Counted from the first letter of the stretch, positions 6,215 to 15,360 are shown. The stretch: DNA of 41,035 nt from an uncultured Lachnospiraceae bacterium (GCA_947626285.1 CANQRR010000029.1:1-41035); one strand, 5' to 3'. The notes: a model not told the origin generated them from the sequence alone. Numbers and translations are program-made.

Positions 6215-7156
6215 CTAGTTTCCAGCCATCTGCTTCGCAACCTCGGCCGCGAAATCTTCCTGCTTCTTCTCGATGCCCTCACCGGTCTCCCAGCGGACGA
6301 AGCCCTTGATCGTGATCTTCGCGCCGGTCGCCTTCGCGACGGAGTCCACATACTGCTGCACGGACTGCTTGCCGTCCTCTGCCTTTACGTACACCTGGTC
6401 AAGCAGGCAGATCTCTTTGAGCTCTTTGTTGATGCGGCCGTTGATCATGCCCTCGATCACCTTCTCCGGCTTGGAAGCTTCCTTCGGATCGTTCTTGATC
6501 TGCGCCATAAGGATCTCTTTCTCGTGCGCGATGTAGTCCTCGCTGATCTCGCTGCGGTTCGTGTACTGCGGACGAAGTGCCGCCACCTGCATCGCGACGT
6601 TCTTCGCCATCTCCTTGATGTCGTCGTTTACCACGTCGGTCACGACGTCTACCAGCACGCCGATCTTGCCGCCCATGTGCGTGTAGGAAGCGACGAAGCC
6701 TGCGTCCTCGGTCACCTGGATGAAGCGACGGATGTTCATGTTCTCGCCGATCACCGCGATCTGGCCTGCCAGCGCCTCGTTCACGGTCTTTGTGGTGTCA
6801 AACTTCCACGGCTCCGCAAGGAACGCCTCGATGTCCGCAGCCTTGGTCTCCATCGCCTGCTCCGCGACCTGCGCCACATAGCCCTGGAACTTCTCGTTCT
6901 TCGCGACGAAGTCGGTCTCCGCGTTTACTTCCACAGCGACAGCCTTCTTGCCGTCGTCGGACACGATCACTCTCACAAGACCCTCTGCAGCGATCCTTCC
7001 GGCCTTCTTCTGCGCCGTGGCAAGTCCTTTCTCTCTCAGGAACTCAACCGCCTTGTCCATATCGCCGTTCGTCTCCGTCAGGGCCTTCTTGCAGTCCATC
7101 ATGCCGGCGCCTGTCATCTCTCTCAACTCTTTTACCATTCCTGCTGTAACAGCCAT
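6215..7156 (-). CDS. tsf: Translation elongation factor Ts
   Basis: EF-Ts, 313 residues, is the guanine nucleotide exchange factor for EF-Tu. The N-terminal UBA-like domain begins MAVTAGMVKELREMTGAGMM, followed by DCKKALTETNGDMDKA. The exchange-core sequence EVNAETDFVAKNEKFQ is present. ATG 7156 follows GGAGGAG; the longer frame upstream to 7210 has no ribosome site. It follows rpsB by 96 bases in the usual rpsB-tsf order and ends before a duplicated terminator module. Confidence 0.97.
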   Translation of the reverse strand: MAVTAGMVKELREMTGAGMMDCKKALTETNGDMDKAVEFLREKGLATAQKKAGRIAAEGLVRVIVSDDGKKAVAVEVNAETDFVAKNEKFQGYVAQVAEQAMETKAADIEAFLAEPWKFDTTKTVNEALAGQIAVIGENMNIRRFIQVTEDAGFVASYTHMGGKIGVLVDVVTDVVNDDIKEMAKNVAMQVAALRPQYTNRSEISEDYIAHEKEILMAQIKNDPKEASKPEKVIEGMINGRINKELKEICLLDQVYVKAEDGKQSVQQYVDSVAKATGAKITIKGFVRWETGEGIEKKQEDFAAEVAKQMAGN

Positions 7157-7252
7157 TCTATTCTCCTCCATATACTCACGCGAATGCAACAGGCGATCCG
7201 CCCGCTGCATTCGGTATGTGTTATTTTCTGTTATTATTCTCTGATCTTTCGC

Positions 7253-8020
7253 TTACTCCGCGATCGCGTCTACCGGAGCCTCCTCCGTGTAAACTCCCTC
7301 GTCGTAATATTCGCCCTCGGCCGCCGGAACTTCCTCAGCGCCCTGCTTTGCCTCGATGACAGCGTCCGCCATCTTGGAAACGATGAGCTTGACCGCACGG
7401 ATCGCGTCGTCGTTGCCCGGGATCACATAGTCCAGCTCCTCCGGATCGCAGTTCGTGTCGCAGATGCCGATCAGCGTCACGCCAAGCGCGTGGGCTTCCT
7501 GCACGCAGATGTGCTCTTTCTTCGGGTCTACCACGAAGATCGCGTCCGGAATCCGGCGCATCTCTTTGATACCGCCAAGGTTCTTCTCCAGCTTCTCCTG
7601 CTCCTTGCGCAGCGCGATGACTTCCTTCTTCGGCAGCACGTCAAAGGTGCCGTCCTCCGCCATGCGCTCGATGTCCTTCAGGCGCTTGATCCTGCCCTGG
7701 ATCGTCTTGAAGTTCGTCAGCATACCGCCAAGCCATCTCTCATTTACATAGAACATACCGCAACGCTCCGCCTCGGTCTTGATCGCATCCTGCGCCTGCT
7801 TCTTCGTGCCGACGAAAAGAATGCTGCCGCCGTTCGCCGCGATGTCCGCGACTGCCCTGCAGGCCTCGTCCACCTTGCCTACCGACTTCTGCAGGTCGAT
7901 GATGTAGATGCCGTTGCGCTCCGTGTAGATGTACTCCGCCATCTTCGGGTTCCATCTTCTGGTCTGGTGCCCGAAATGGACGCCCGCCTCAAGTAACTGC
8001 TTCATTGAAATTACGCTCAT
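7253..8020 (-). CDS. rpsB: 30S ribosomal protein S2
   Basis: S2, 255 residues, is a late-assembling small-subunit protein. The start [20 protein letters not shown], then [12 protein letters not shown], is diagnostic. [19 protein letters not shown] and [14 protein letters not shown] are conserved. The last ~35 residues are acidic and variable. A good AAAGGAG ribosome site precedes ATG 8020. It is the first gene of rpsB-tsf, with its own strong promoter and a leader of about 170 bases. Confidence 0.98.
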   Translation of the reverse strand: MSVISMKQLLEAGVHFGHQTRRWNPKMAEYIYTERNGIYIIDLQKSVGKVDEACRAVADIAANGGSILFVGTKKQAQDAIKTEAERCGMFYVNERWLGGMLTNFKTIQGRIKRLKDIERMAEDGTFDVLPKKEVIALRKEQEKLEKNLGGIKEMRRIPDAIFVVDPKKEHICVQEAHALGVTLIGICDTNCDPEELDYVIPGNDDAIRAVKLIVSKMADAVIEAKQGAEEVPAAEGEYYDEGVYTEEAPVDAIAE

Positions 8021-8191
8021 GTCTCTTCTCCTTTTTGGTTAGATTCTTCCGCATGTCTCACACTCGCAGGGAGACCGGCCTGCCGCCGCGCATCTCGAGT
8101 CGTGAATCACAGATTGCAAGTCACGAAGCAAGACTGCGGATCCACATCGCCGACACCGTCCCCGGAGTCCACATGCGTGCTTGATTTGCAG
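8021..8191 (-). promoter_or_regulatory. Structured 5' leader of rpsB
   Basis: About 170 untranslated bases lie between the promoter and rpsB. Two simple hairpins can be drawn on the minus strand: TCGTGA/TCACGA near the middle and GTCTC/GAGAC just before the ribosome site. Ribosomal protein genes often carry autoregulatory leaders; that S2 binds here is only an inference. Confidence 0.4.
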
Positions 8192-8198
8192 CTTTTGT

Positions 8199-8227
8199 AT
8201 TATAGCATAAGGGTATACGCCGTGCAA
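8199..8227 (-). promoter_or_regulatory. rpsB promoter
   Basis: TTGCAC (8227-8222), a 17-bp spacer and a perfect TATAAT (8204-8199) with a TG extension. It begins 18 bases from the end of the permease gene, and I see no clear terminator between them. Confidence 0.85.
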
Positions 8228-8244
8228 GTGGTTTTTTCAGTGTT

Positions 8245-9504
8245 TTACTCTCTTCTCAGCGCCTCAATCGGATCCAGGTTCGCCGCCTTCACGGACGGCA
8301 GCAGTCCGAAGATCAGGCCGATCAGCATGGAGAACACCACCGCGATCACGGACGCCACCACGTCGATGGACACCGCGACGCCTGATATCTTGTTGATCAC
8401 CTGCGCCATGCCGATGCCGCTCGCCACGCCGATGATGCCGCCGATGCTCGTCAGCACGGCCGCCTCGGTCAGAAACTGTCCAAGGATCGACCCCTTCCGC
8501 GCACCAATGGCCTTCTTCAGGCCGATCTCGTTCGTGCGCTCCGTCACCGACACCAGCATGATGTTCATGACGCCGATGCCGCCGACCAGAAGGGAGATAC
8601 TGGCGATCCAGATCAGCTGGTTGTTCGTGGCCGCGCTCATGTCCTGCAGCTTCTGCGCGCGCTGGAGCACGTCGTCCGCCTTGTACTTGAAGTCCGTCTG
8701 TGTGGACGCGACGGTCGCGTTCAGGATATCCTCGGTGTCCTTTCCGGCGTCCTCCATATCGTCTACGCTCACCGCCTTCACGATGACATTCTCCGGCTCG
8801 TCGTAACGGTAGACGATCGGCCAGGAGGCCTTCGGCATAAACAGATAGCCGACCGCGTCGTCGTTCGCGTAAGTATAATAATCCTCAATGGAGTTGATGT
8901 TCGGCGTAAACTTCCGACTCTGCTCTGCCACTCCGATGACCGTAAACGGCGCCTTGTTGATCTCGATCGTCTTCCCGATCGGGTCGTCGTTGCCGAATAC
9001 ATTGTCGGCCGCCGTCCGGTCCATGATCAACACCTTGCGGAAATTCTTGTAGTCACTCTCGATAAAATTCCTGCCCGTGCGGATCATGTAGCCTACGGTA
9101 TCAAAGTAGTTCATGTCGATGCTGCGCACGCTTACGCTCTGCAACGCCTCGCCCTTATAATAAATGCTCTCCGAATACTGGCGTTCGTTATAGCGCGTCA
9201 CGTTCTCCACTGAATCCAGCGCGCGGATCTTCTCGCAGGTCTCGTCCGACACTTCCTGGAACCCGTCGGGCGGACCCTGCCAGGAGTCAATCGTATAGGC
9301 GTAACCCTGGTTGTAGATCATGACCGACAGCGTGTTGTTCCCGGAACCGATCAGATTGTTCTTGATCTCCTCGTTCGTTCCTTTGATCGTAGAGACGATC
9401 GAAATGATGGAGGCGATACCGATGATGATACCCAGCATCGTCAGAAACGAGCGCATCTTATGCGACCAGATTCCCTGGAACGAGAGTCTTATGTTTTCCA
9501 GCAA
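8245..9504 (-). CDS. MacB-type ABC transporter permease
   Basis: This 419-residue FtsX/MacB-family permease has a membrane segment at about residues 18-40 (FLTMLGIIIGIASIISIVST), a ~250-residue extracytoplasmic domain, then three more segments at about 290-315, 345-370 and 380-405. GIGVMNIMLVSVTERTNEIG, then LKKAIGARKGSI, is the conserved MacB signature. The family moves peptides, lipids or drugs by transmitting ATPase motion across the membrane. The TTG start at 9504 follows AGGGGGTG, which overlaps the stop of the preceding adaptor gene, so translation is probably coupled. It is the last gene of the four-gene ABC operon. The substrate is unknown. Confidence 0.9.
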   Translation of the reverse strand: MLENIRLSFQGIWSHKMRSFLTMLGIIIGIASIISIVSTIKGTNEEIKNNLIGSGNNTLSVMIYNQGYAYTIDSWQGPPDGFQEVSDETCEKIRALDSVENVTRYNERQYSESIYYKGEALQSVSVRSIDMNYFDTVGYMIRTGRNFIESDYKNFRKVLIMDRTAADNVFGNDDPIGKTIEINKAPFTVIGVAEQSRKFTPNINSIEDYYTYANDDAVGYLFMPKASWPIVYRYDEPENVIVKAVSVDDMEDAGKDTEDILNATVASTQTDFKYKADDVLQRAQKLQDMSAATNNQLIWIASISLLVGGIGVMNIMLVSVTERTNEIGLKKAIGARKGSILGQFLTEAAVLTSIGGIIGVASGIGMAQVINKISGVAVSIDVVASVIAVVFSMLIGLIFGLLPSVKAANLDPIEALRRE

Positions 9505-9516
9505 ATCTTACACCCC

Positions 9517-12500
9517 CTACATTTCCAGCCGGTCGACGTCTGTCGTCTTCGCGCCTTCCTTGACGTCCTTCCCGTACGGGAACGCGATGCTGTCCGTGGA
9601 TTCCAGACCGTCCTTGATCTCAAGCGCATATCCGTACATGCTCTTGCCTGTCGTGACATACTGTTTCGTCAGAGTGCCGTCCTCGCCTTTTTTGTACACG
9701 TAGGATCTGCCATCCGCCTCGGAGCGGATAAAGTAATTCTCCAGATAAATGCCGTCCATGCTCGGGACCGTAGCGGTAAGATAGATCTCCGCATCTCCTT
9801 CTTCCAAGTCCAGCCCTTCCGTATTCTCGATCAGCGCATAGAACGGGTAATGCGATGCATTGGTATTCCCCTGCCCGTAATAATCCGTATAGTCTTCCGG
9901 ATACTCGGAGATCTCCTTGACCACCGCGGTAAAGTTCGCGCCGGTCATCGACGACATACCGGAAATCGTATCGCCGACATGAATCTTCTCAAGCGACAGC
10001 TCGCTCATCATACCTTTCACATACAGTCCGGTCTCGTTCGAGATCTTCAGGAAATAATCGTCCTCCGTCTCTTCAGTCGATCCGCCCATGCTGACCACCG
10101 TGCCGTCCATCGTGCTCTTGACGACCTTGCCGTCGACGACGCGCTGCTTCTGCTTCAGATCCAACTCGCTCTGGCGAATGTCCAACGCGCACGATTTAAT
10201 CTCGTTCTCCTTGTCGCGGATCATCTCCTTCAACTCTTCCGCCGTATAGATTTCGTCTTCGTCGTAATCATCGTAATCGCCGTAATCGTCTGAGAACTCC
10301 GTCTCCGGCTCCTCGTCCGTCCACAGCCCACTCTGCTTCATCGTGTCGACAAAGAGCGGCGTGGCGGATACCAACGCCTTCTGCGCGTCGTTCAGTTCAA
10401 GATACTTGCCCCAGATCTCCGTGAGCTTAATATATCTGTCCTGCTCCGGCGTCTCCGGCGGCAACGCCAGATAATCCTGGAACATCTGAATCACCGCGTA
10501 GGCTGCCAGCGTCTCCCCGATGCTCAGGAAATCCTTTGGTTTCTTCCGGTTTCCTTTCTTGCTGACCTTCCAAGGAGTTCCCGCCTGCTCGGCAAGCGCC
10601 GCCTGCTCGTCTTCCCAGCGCAGTTCCAACTCATACCGCCAGTTTTCGCCCAACCGATTGTATGCAATCAGCGCCTTTTCCAACAGCGTCTTGTCGAGCG
10701 CCGCCTGGTTGAGCTTTAAAAACATCGTCTTCACATAGAGCATGCAGAGCTCTTTATAATTCTCTGTCAACAGCGCCACACGCTCGCTCTTCCCCTCGTC
10801 CGTCAGATAATTGACCACATTCTCCAGAAGCTGGTACTTCTCCATCTCCGGTCCGGTTGACTGCGCCGCCTCATCCAGAAACTCCTCCGGCACACGGGAA
10901 AGCCACTGCTGATAAAACGTGATAGCCCCCTCGATCTCCGTGACGTAGTCCTTGCCTTCTTCTGTGCAGACCTGCTCTCCATCCGAGGCGAGCAGCTTCT
11001 CCGCATTTCCGAGGAAAGTGTCCGTGTAGCTATTGATCGCATCCGGAGCGTCCTGATATCGCGCAGTCGCGATCACATCATACGCCGGCATAAGAAAGCT
11101 GGCGTATCCCTGGTCAATGTCCTCATCCAGCAGATCGATCTTGCGCTCTGTCTCCTCGGACTCTGTCTCCTCGGACTCTGTCTCCGTCTGCTCCGGCGCC
11201 GCCGCGGCCTGCAGCGTCGTCTGCCCCGACCCGGTCTCGGTCTGCTGACCCGCCGGTTCCGTCCCGGTCTCAGTCTGCTGACTTTCCTGCTCCGATGCAG
11301 TCTCGGTCTGTTGACCCTCCTGCTCCGTCTGCTGGCCTTCCTGCTTTGCAGGCTCGACGCTCCAGCCGATAAACGCGAGCGTGACGTCTTTCAGATCCGC
11401 GTTCAGCGGAACCAGATCTCCCTTTTTGTACTGTTTCGTCTGTCCGCCCGGATTGATCGTCACCGTGTATGTATCTGTCTGAGGAAGCTCTGTCTTTTCC
11501 GGCGTGCCGGTGTTCTGACCTGCCGGCGTTTCAGACTGCGTCTCCGACGTCTCGGACTGTGACTCCGGCGTCTCAGTCTCCGCAGGCGCCGCAAGCTGCG
11601 TCCCCACCGTGACGATCGTGTCGTTCGTCTGAATTCCCTCTATTATATAATCATCCGGTTCCTCGCTCGCCTCATTCTTCCGCGCCGGGATCGAACCATC
11701 CACCAGCACATCGGTGATATTGTATCCATCCTCCAAATCAATGCGGAACACGATCTTTCCGTCCTGTGCCATCGCCATGGAATTCGTCACATCCTGACCA
11801 TCAACGGTCGTCATCGCTCCGTCCGCCACATCGAACACCACGGTATTCAGGCGCACATCCTGACCGTCCTCCCCGCCCTCAGATCCTTCCGGCGTCTGCG
11901 GCGCGTCAGACGTTTCCCCTTCATCAGTTCCTCCCTCCGGGGTGTCGCTCTCCCCGCTTTCAACGGTCTGTGTCTCAAGATCTCCCAAGCCGTCTTCGCC
12001 CGAAGGCTCCTCCTGCGGCTGACCCGGATCCGTCTCTCCCGCGTCAGTCTCATCCTGCGGCGGCAACGTCTCCGCCTTCTCCGCCAACTGCTCCATCAGC
12101 TCTGTATTTTCAACCTCATCCTGCTGCGCGGTGGCAAGCAGGTCATACGCCGCCCGAATCTGCGCGACCGCTCCTGGCAGCGCGGAATCATCCTCAAGAA
12201 CCGACGCTTCATAGATCAGCATCTCTACATATTGTACCTGATATTCATCCAGCTTCGTGCAGAGCTCCTCCAGCTCCTCCAGATTTTGCTGATTTTCCAA
12301 ATCTTCTGAACCTTCCGACGTACTCTCTTCCTGAGCGATTGCCTCTTTCACCGTATCTTTGAGCGTATAGCTGCGGACTTCCCTTGTCGTGCCGTCCGCC
12401 AGCGTCTCCTCACTGACCTGCTCATCCGCCAGATGCTTCCTGTAATAGAGAACTGCCTGCTCGATCGCCTCGCCCACATTTTCCGCACTCAGATCATCCC

Positions 12501-13242
12501 CGCAGGAAAGGAACGTCGTCTCGATTGCCAACACCAGACCCTTAAAGCTGAGCACGCCGTCCGCGAGCGTGGCCGGCTCGTCGTCATCGACAGCGTCCAC
12601 CTCTTCCACGCCTTCAATCGTCACGCCGGAGTCTTCAAACTCATCTGAAAATTCCCCGGAGCCCGCCGGATCTCCGGCGGATGTACCGTCCTCCGATGTC
12701 TCATTTTCTTCCGTCACAAGCTCCTCCGTAACGGGCTCTGTCTCCGTCTCCGCAGTGGTCTCCGGAACCTGCCCTGCGGCGGGCTCCGTCTCGTCCGCAG
12801 ACGCCGTCAATGTGAACCAGTCCCGCTTCAGAGAAGCCGTCGCCGGTGTCTTCTTCAGCTTATCCAGCTCTTTCTCCAGTCTCGTCATTGTCAGCTTGTT
12901 CGTCTGAAGCTCCAGCTGCTGCATCTCGAGCTCCAGCTCCTGCAGCGTCATATCATAGGAGAGCAATGGCGTTCCTTCTTTTACCGTATCTCCCTGCTTG
13001 ACATAGACCTTCTCTACCCCGTAATCGTCATCCAGCCTCACAGTCTGCGCGACCTGAGAAGTGATCGAACCGTAGATCGTCTCCTGCTGATCCATCCCGT
13101 AATATCCCTGCGAAACATTCGCGACAGGCACCACCTCGACCGGCGATTTCTGATTCTGCGTGACATAATATGCGCCGTATCCCGCGCCGCCCACCAAAGC
13201 CGCCGTTACTACTACGCTGATCAAAACCGTTCTCAATTTCAT
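9517..13242 (-). CDS. Giant HlyD/MacA-type membrane fusion adaptor with ~870-residue insert
   Basis: This is a 1241-residue protein; adaptors of this family usually have 350-450. A signal anchor lies at residues 5-27. The lipoyl-like half VEKVYVKQGDTVKEGTPLL (77-95) and first hairpin helix (98-130) are at the front. The returning helix (1001-1036), second lipoyl half (STMDGTVVSMGGS, 1043-1055) and beta-barrel/membrane-proximal parts are at the end. Between residues ~130 and ~1000 lies an insert. It is rich in Glu/Thr/Gln in low-complexity stretches (155-215, 395-460, 550-590, 630-705). It also has helical segments resembling FIVAR-type repeats (240-395, 735-970; for example LNDAQKALV) and beta segments like Listeria-Bacteroides repeats (465-550, 595-730; FIGWSVEP, SFLMPAYDVIATARY). 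Its start overlaps the ATPase stop as ATGA. Confidence 0.85.
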   Translation of the reverse strand: MKLRTVLISVVVTAALVGGAGYGAYYVTQNQKSPVEVVPVANVSQGYYGMDQQETIYGSITSQVAQTVRLDDDYGVEKVYVKQGDTVKEGTPLLSYDMTLQELELEMQQLELQTNKLTMTRLEKELDKLKKTPATASLKRDWFTLTASADETEPAAGQVPETTAETETEPVTEELVTEENETSEDGTSAGDPAGSGEFSDEFEDSGVTIEGVEEVDAVDDDEPATLADGVLSFKGLVLAIETTFLSCGDDLSAENVGEAIEQAVLYYRKHLADEQVSEETLADGTTREVRSYTLKDTVKEAIAQEESTSEGSEDLENQQNLEELEELCTKLDEYQVQYVEMLIYEASVLEDDSALPGAVAQIRAAYDLLATAQQDEVENTELMEQLAEKAETLPPQDETDAGETDPGQPQEEPSGEDGLGDLETQTVESGESDTPEGGTDEGETSDAPQTPEGSEGGEDGQDVRLNTVVFDVADGAMTTVDGQDVTNSMAMAQDGKIVFRIDLEDGYNITDVLVDGSIPARKNEASEEPDDYIIEGIQTNDTIVTVGTQLAAPAETETPESQSETSETQSETPAGQNTGTPEKTELPQTDTYTVTINPGGQTKQYKKGDLVPLNADLKDVTLAFIGWSVEPAKQEGQQTEQEGQQTETASEQESQQTETGTEPAGQQTETGSGQTTLQAAAAPEQTETESEETESEETERKIDLLDEDIDQGYASFLMPAYDVIATARYQDAPDAINSYTDTFLGNAEKLLASDGEQVCTEEGKDYVTEIEGAITFYQQWLSRVPEEFLDEAAQSTGPEMEKYQLLENVVNYLTDEGKSERVALLTENYKELCMLYVKTMFLKLNQAALDKTLLEKALIAYNRLGENWRYELELRWEDEQAALAEQAGTPWKVSKKGNRKKPKDFLSIGETLAAYAVIQMFQDYLALPPETPEQDRYIKLTEIWGKYLELNDAQKALVSATPLFVDTMKQSGLWTDEEPETEFSDDYGDYDDYDEDEIYTAEELKEMIRDKENEIKSCALDIRQSELDLKQKQRVVDGKVVKSTMDGTVVSMGGSTEETEDDYFLKISNETGLYVKGMMSELSLEKIHVGDTISGMSSMTGANFTAVVKEISEYPEDYTDYYGQGNTNASHYPFYALIENTEGLDLEEGDAEIYLTATVPSMDGIYLENYFIRSEADGRSYVYKKGEDGTLTKQYVTTGKSMYGYALEIKDGLESTDSIAFPYGKDVKEGAKTTDVDRLEM
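11147..11340. repeat. Low-complexity repeat coding Glu/Thr/Gln-rich linkers
   Basis: Two and a half tandem copies of a 15-bp unit, TCTGTCTCCTCGGAC, lie at 11147-11185. Degenerate copies of a segment coding QQTET-like peptides follow up to 11340. The region codes residues ~635-700 of the giant adaptor. Such tracts expand and contract easily, so length may vary between strains. Confidence 0.7.
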
Positions 13243-13925
13243 TGGTCGGTCTCTCCTTTCTGTTCTGCAAGCTCGCCGTCAAAGATCGTGACTACACGCT
13301 TTGCGTAACCAGCGATCCCGCTGTCGTGCGTGATCATGATCACGGTCACTCCCTCATCGTTCAACTTCTGGAACAGCTCCATCACCTGCTTGCTCGACTT
13401 GGAGTCCAGTGCGCCCGTCGGCTCATCCGCCAGCAGGATATCCGGCTTGTTCACCATTGCACGCGCGATCGCTACCCTCTGCTTCTGTCCGCCGGAGAGC
13501 TGTGTCGGCTTGAACGTGACACGGTCCTCCAGCCCGACGCGGATCAGCGCCTCTTTGGCCTTCGCGCGGCGCGCGCGCTTGCGGATACCCGCGTAGATCA
13601 ACGGCAGCGCCACATTGTCCAGCGCTGTCATGCGCGGCAGAAGCTGAAAATTCTGAAACACGAAGCCGATGTTGCGCAATCGCACGTCGGCAAGCTGACG
13701 TTCGTTCAGCGACAGGACATTTTTTCCCGTCAGCTCATAGCTGCCTGAGGTCGGGCGATCGAGGCAGCCGATGATATTCATCAGCGTCGACTTCCCGGAA
13801 CCGGATGGTCCCATGATCGCCACGTATTCGCCCTTTTCTACGTGCAGACACACATCTTTCAGAACAGGGACTGTCATTTTACCCTGAATGTAATCCTTAT
13901 ATATATGCTCCAGACTGAGGATCAA
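13239..13925 (-). CDS. MacB/LolD-type ABC transporter ATPase
   Basis: This 228-residue nucleotide-binding subunit has Walker A GPSGSGKST near residue 40, signature LSGGQKQRVAIARAM, Walker B ILLADEPTGALD and the switch histidine in VIMITHD. FVFQNFQLLPRMTALDNV is typical of the LolD/MacB subgroup that works with MacB-type permeases. The TTG start at 13925 follows GGGAGGGG. It lies 18 bases after the first adaptor and overlaps the second by four bases, so all parts of the transporter are in one transcript. It should power the permease at 8245-9504. Confidence 0.95.
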   Translation of the reverse strand: MILSLEHIYKDYIQGKMTVPVLKDVCLHVEKGEYVAIMGPSGSGKSTLMNIIGCLDRPTSGSYELTGKNVLSLNERQLADVRLRNIGFVFQNFQLLPRMTALDNVALPLIYAGIRKRARRAKAKEALIRVGLEDRVTFKPTQLSGGQKQRVAIARAMVNKPDILLADEPTGALDSKSSKQVMELFQKLNDEGVTVIMITHDSGIAGYAKRVVTIFDGELAEQKGETDQ

Positions 13926-13943
13926 AAAAACCCCTCCCTACTC

Positions 13944-15317
13944 CTACTCTTCGTACACCTCTTCATCATCCATATCTATGTCGTCATAGCTCATATCATC
14001 CATGCTCATGTCGTACATGTCCATGTCATCCATACCCATGTCATCCATGCCCATATCGTCCGTGCCCATGCCGTCCGAAAGCGCACCGTCCGCGCCCTCT
14101 ACGCCCGCAGTGAAATCATTGTAGATGACCGGGGCGCCCTCCGTGACCGTATCCATCGGATACGCGATATAATCCTCCGGAGCAAGGCCATCCAGGATCT
14201 CGTACTCCATAAGCTCCTCATCGTACTCCCCGAGCGTGACTGCATGCTTCTCGATCTTATTGGAAGAATTCGCCATCCACACATAACTGCTGCCGTCTTC
14301 CTCCTGCATGATGTAGTACTCCTCAAGCCACATGCCATCTTTCTTTTCCGACTGGCCGTCGTCCGCCTCCATATATACATGCTGCCCGAGTATCAGCCCC
14401 GTCGAATCGTCCAGTTCCACATAAAAAGTATAGTTGGAGGATCCCGATTCATTCCCCATTCCGGAATAATAGTAATTGTTTTCTTCTTCCTCTTCCTTAT
14501 CGTCCGTGTCGATCTCAGACACCGTACCCGTCCAAGTCAGCGTGTCGTCCACCCTGGAGTGCACGATCATGTCCGTCCCCTCCTCAAGGGAATTGAGGTT
14601 CTGCTCGTTGATCGATCCCTTGACCCGGAAATCTCCGATCGCAAGGATCGTTATGTACGCGGCGTCACTGCTGGATGATCCATAATAGTCGCTTGCACTG
14701 TCCTCTTTATCCGAGATCTTCTGAATGATCCCGCCCATCTCCGCGGTGACCGTAGCGTTGTTGATCGTCTCCTTAAGCTGCTCCATCTCAAGCTGCTTGC
14801 TCTTGATGTCATATTCGTACTGCTTGATCTCGTTCTGCGCCGTCATGATGTTCGTCGTGATCATCAGCTGATCGTCCTGATCCGCAGACTGCTTATCCTT
14901 CTCCAGCTGCGCGATGCTCTGTTTCGCGAGCTCAATGTCCGCGTTCGCCTTCTCGATGTCGATCTCCGCCTGCGCAAGCTTATCCTCGTCCTCGCGCGTG
15001 TCGTAAATGAACAGGCGCTCGCCTTCCTTGACCTCATCGCCTTCCTCTACGTAGCACTTCTTGACCGTGCGGTCGTTCTCCAGCTTCACTTCAAGCGTCG
15101 CCTGCGGACAAATCTCGCCGCCGAAACGCTCGATCAGACCGGTACCCGCGCCGTATCCTGTGATCGTGGAGACCAGATCCACATACACCGCATTTTCATC
15201 CGTGGAGGAAACGCGTTCCTGCGATCCCGCCTTATTTTCAAAAAAGTAATGGTAAACTCCATACCCGCCTCCGCCCAGTATCGCGAGGACTAATATGGCT
15301 ATTATGAACTTCTTCAT
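13944..15317 (-). CDS. HlyD/MacA-type membrane fusion adaptor with Met/Asp-rich tail
   Basis: This 457-residue adaptor has an N-terminal signal anchor at 3-21 (FIIAILVLAILGGGGYGVY). The lipoyl-like half is CYVEEGDEVKEGERLFIYD. A coiled-coil hairpin (about 118-195) of normal size, the second lipoyl half (AEMGGIIQKISD) and beta-barrel domains follow. The last 42 residues (416-457) are made of DDM and GM units with 11 methionines and 15 aspartates. Such Met-rich and acidic tails could bind metal ions, but no family assignment supports that. It is first in the operon with the ATPase, the giant adaptor and the permease. Start ATG 15317 has GAAGGG ten bases upstream. The tail is coded by short imperfect DNA repeats at about 13975-14070. 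Confidence 0.9.
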   Translation of the reverse strand: MKKFIIAILVLAILGGGGYGVYHYFFENKAGSQERVSSTDENAVYVDLVSTITGYGAGTGLIERFGGEICPQATLEVKLENDRTVKKCYVEEGDEVKEGERLFIYDTREDEDKLAQAEIDIEKANADIELAKQSIAQLEKDKQSADQDDQLMITTNIMTAQNEIKQYEYDIKSKQLEMEQLKETINNATVTAEMGGIIQKISDKEDSASDYYGSSSSDAAYITILAIGDFRVKGSINEQNLNSLEEGTDMIVHSRVDDTLTWTGTVSEIDTDDKEEEEENNYYYSGMGNESGSSNYTFYVELDDSTGLILGQHVYMEADDGQSEKKDGMWLEEYYIMQEEDGSSYVWMANSSNKIEKHAVTLGEYDEELMEYEILDGLAPEDYIAYPMDTVTEGAPVIYNDFTAGVEGADGALSDGMGTDDMGMDDMGMDDMDMYDMSMDDMSYDDIDMDDEEVYEE

Positions 15318-15354
15318 CCTTATACATCCCTTCAGCTTGATTCTTTCCTATAAC

Positions 15355-15360
15355 ACTATA
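15355..15360 (-). promoter_or_regulatory. -10 element of the ABC operon promoter, with possible upstream operator
   Basis: TATAGT (minus strand) lies 38 bases before the first adaptor gene. The -35 region is poor (TTTATT at 17 bp), which suggests an activator or a weak promoter. An imperfect inverted repeat, ACCACAAATTATGGT at 15441-15455, lies about 85 bp upstream and could be an operator. Confidence 0.45.

Noticed and set aside
6206-7996. Long open frame on the plus strand opposite tsf and rpsB
   Set aside because: It lies antisense to two certain genes, is His/Arg/Leu-rich as expected for a shadow frame in GC-rich DNA, and has no ribosome site or domain.
13975-14070. CRISPR-like or structural repeat array
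   Set aside because: The short repeats are in frame within the adaptor gene and code the Met/Asp tail; there are no spacers.
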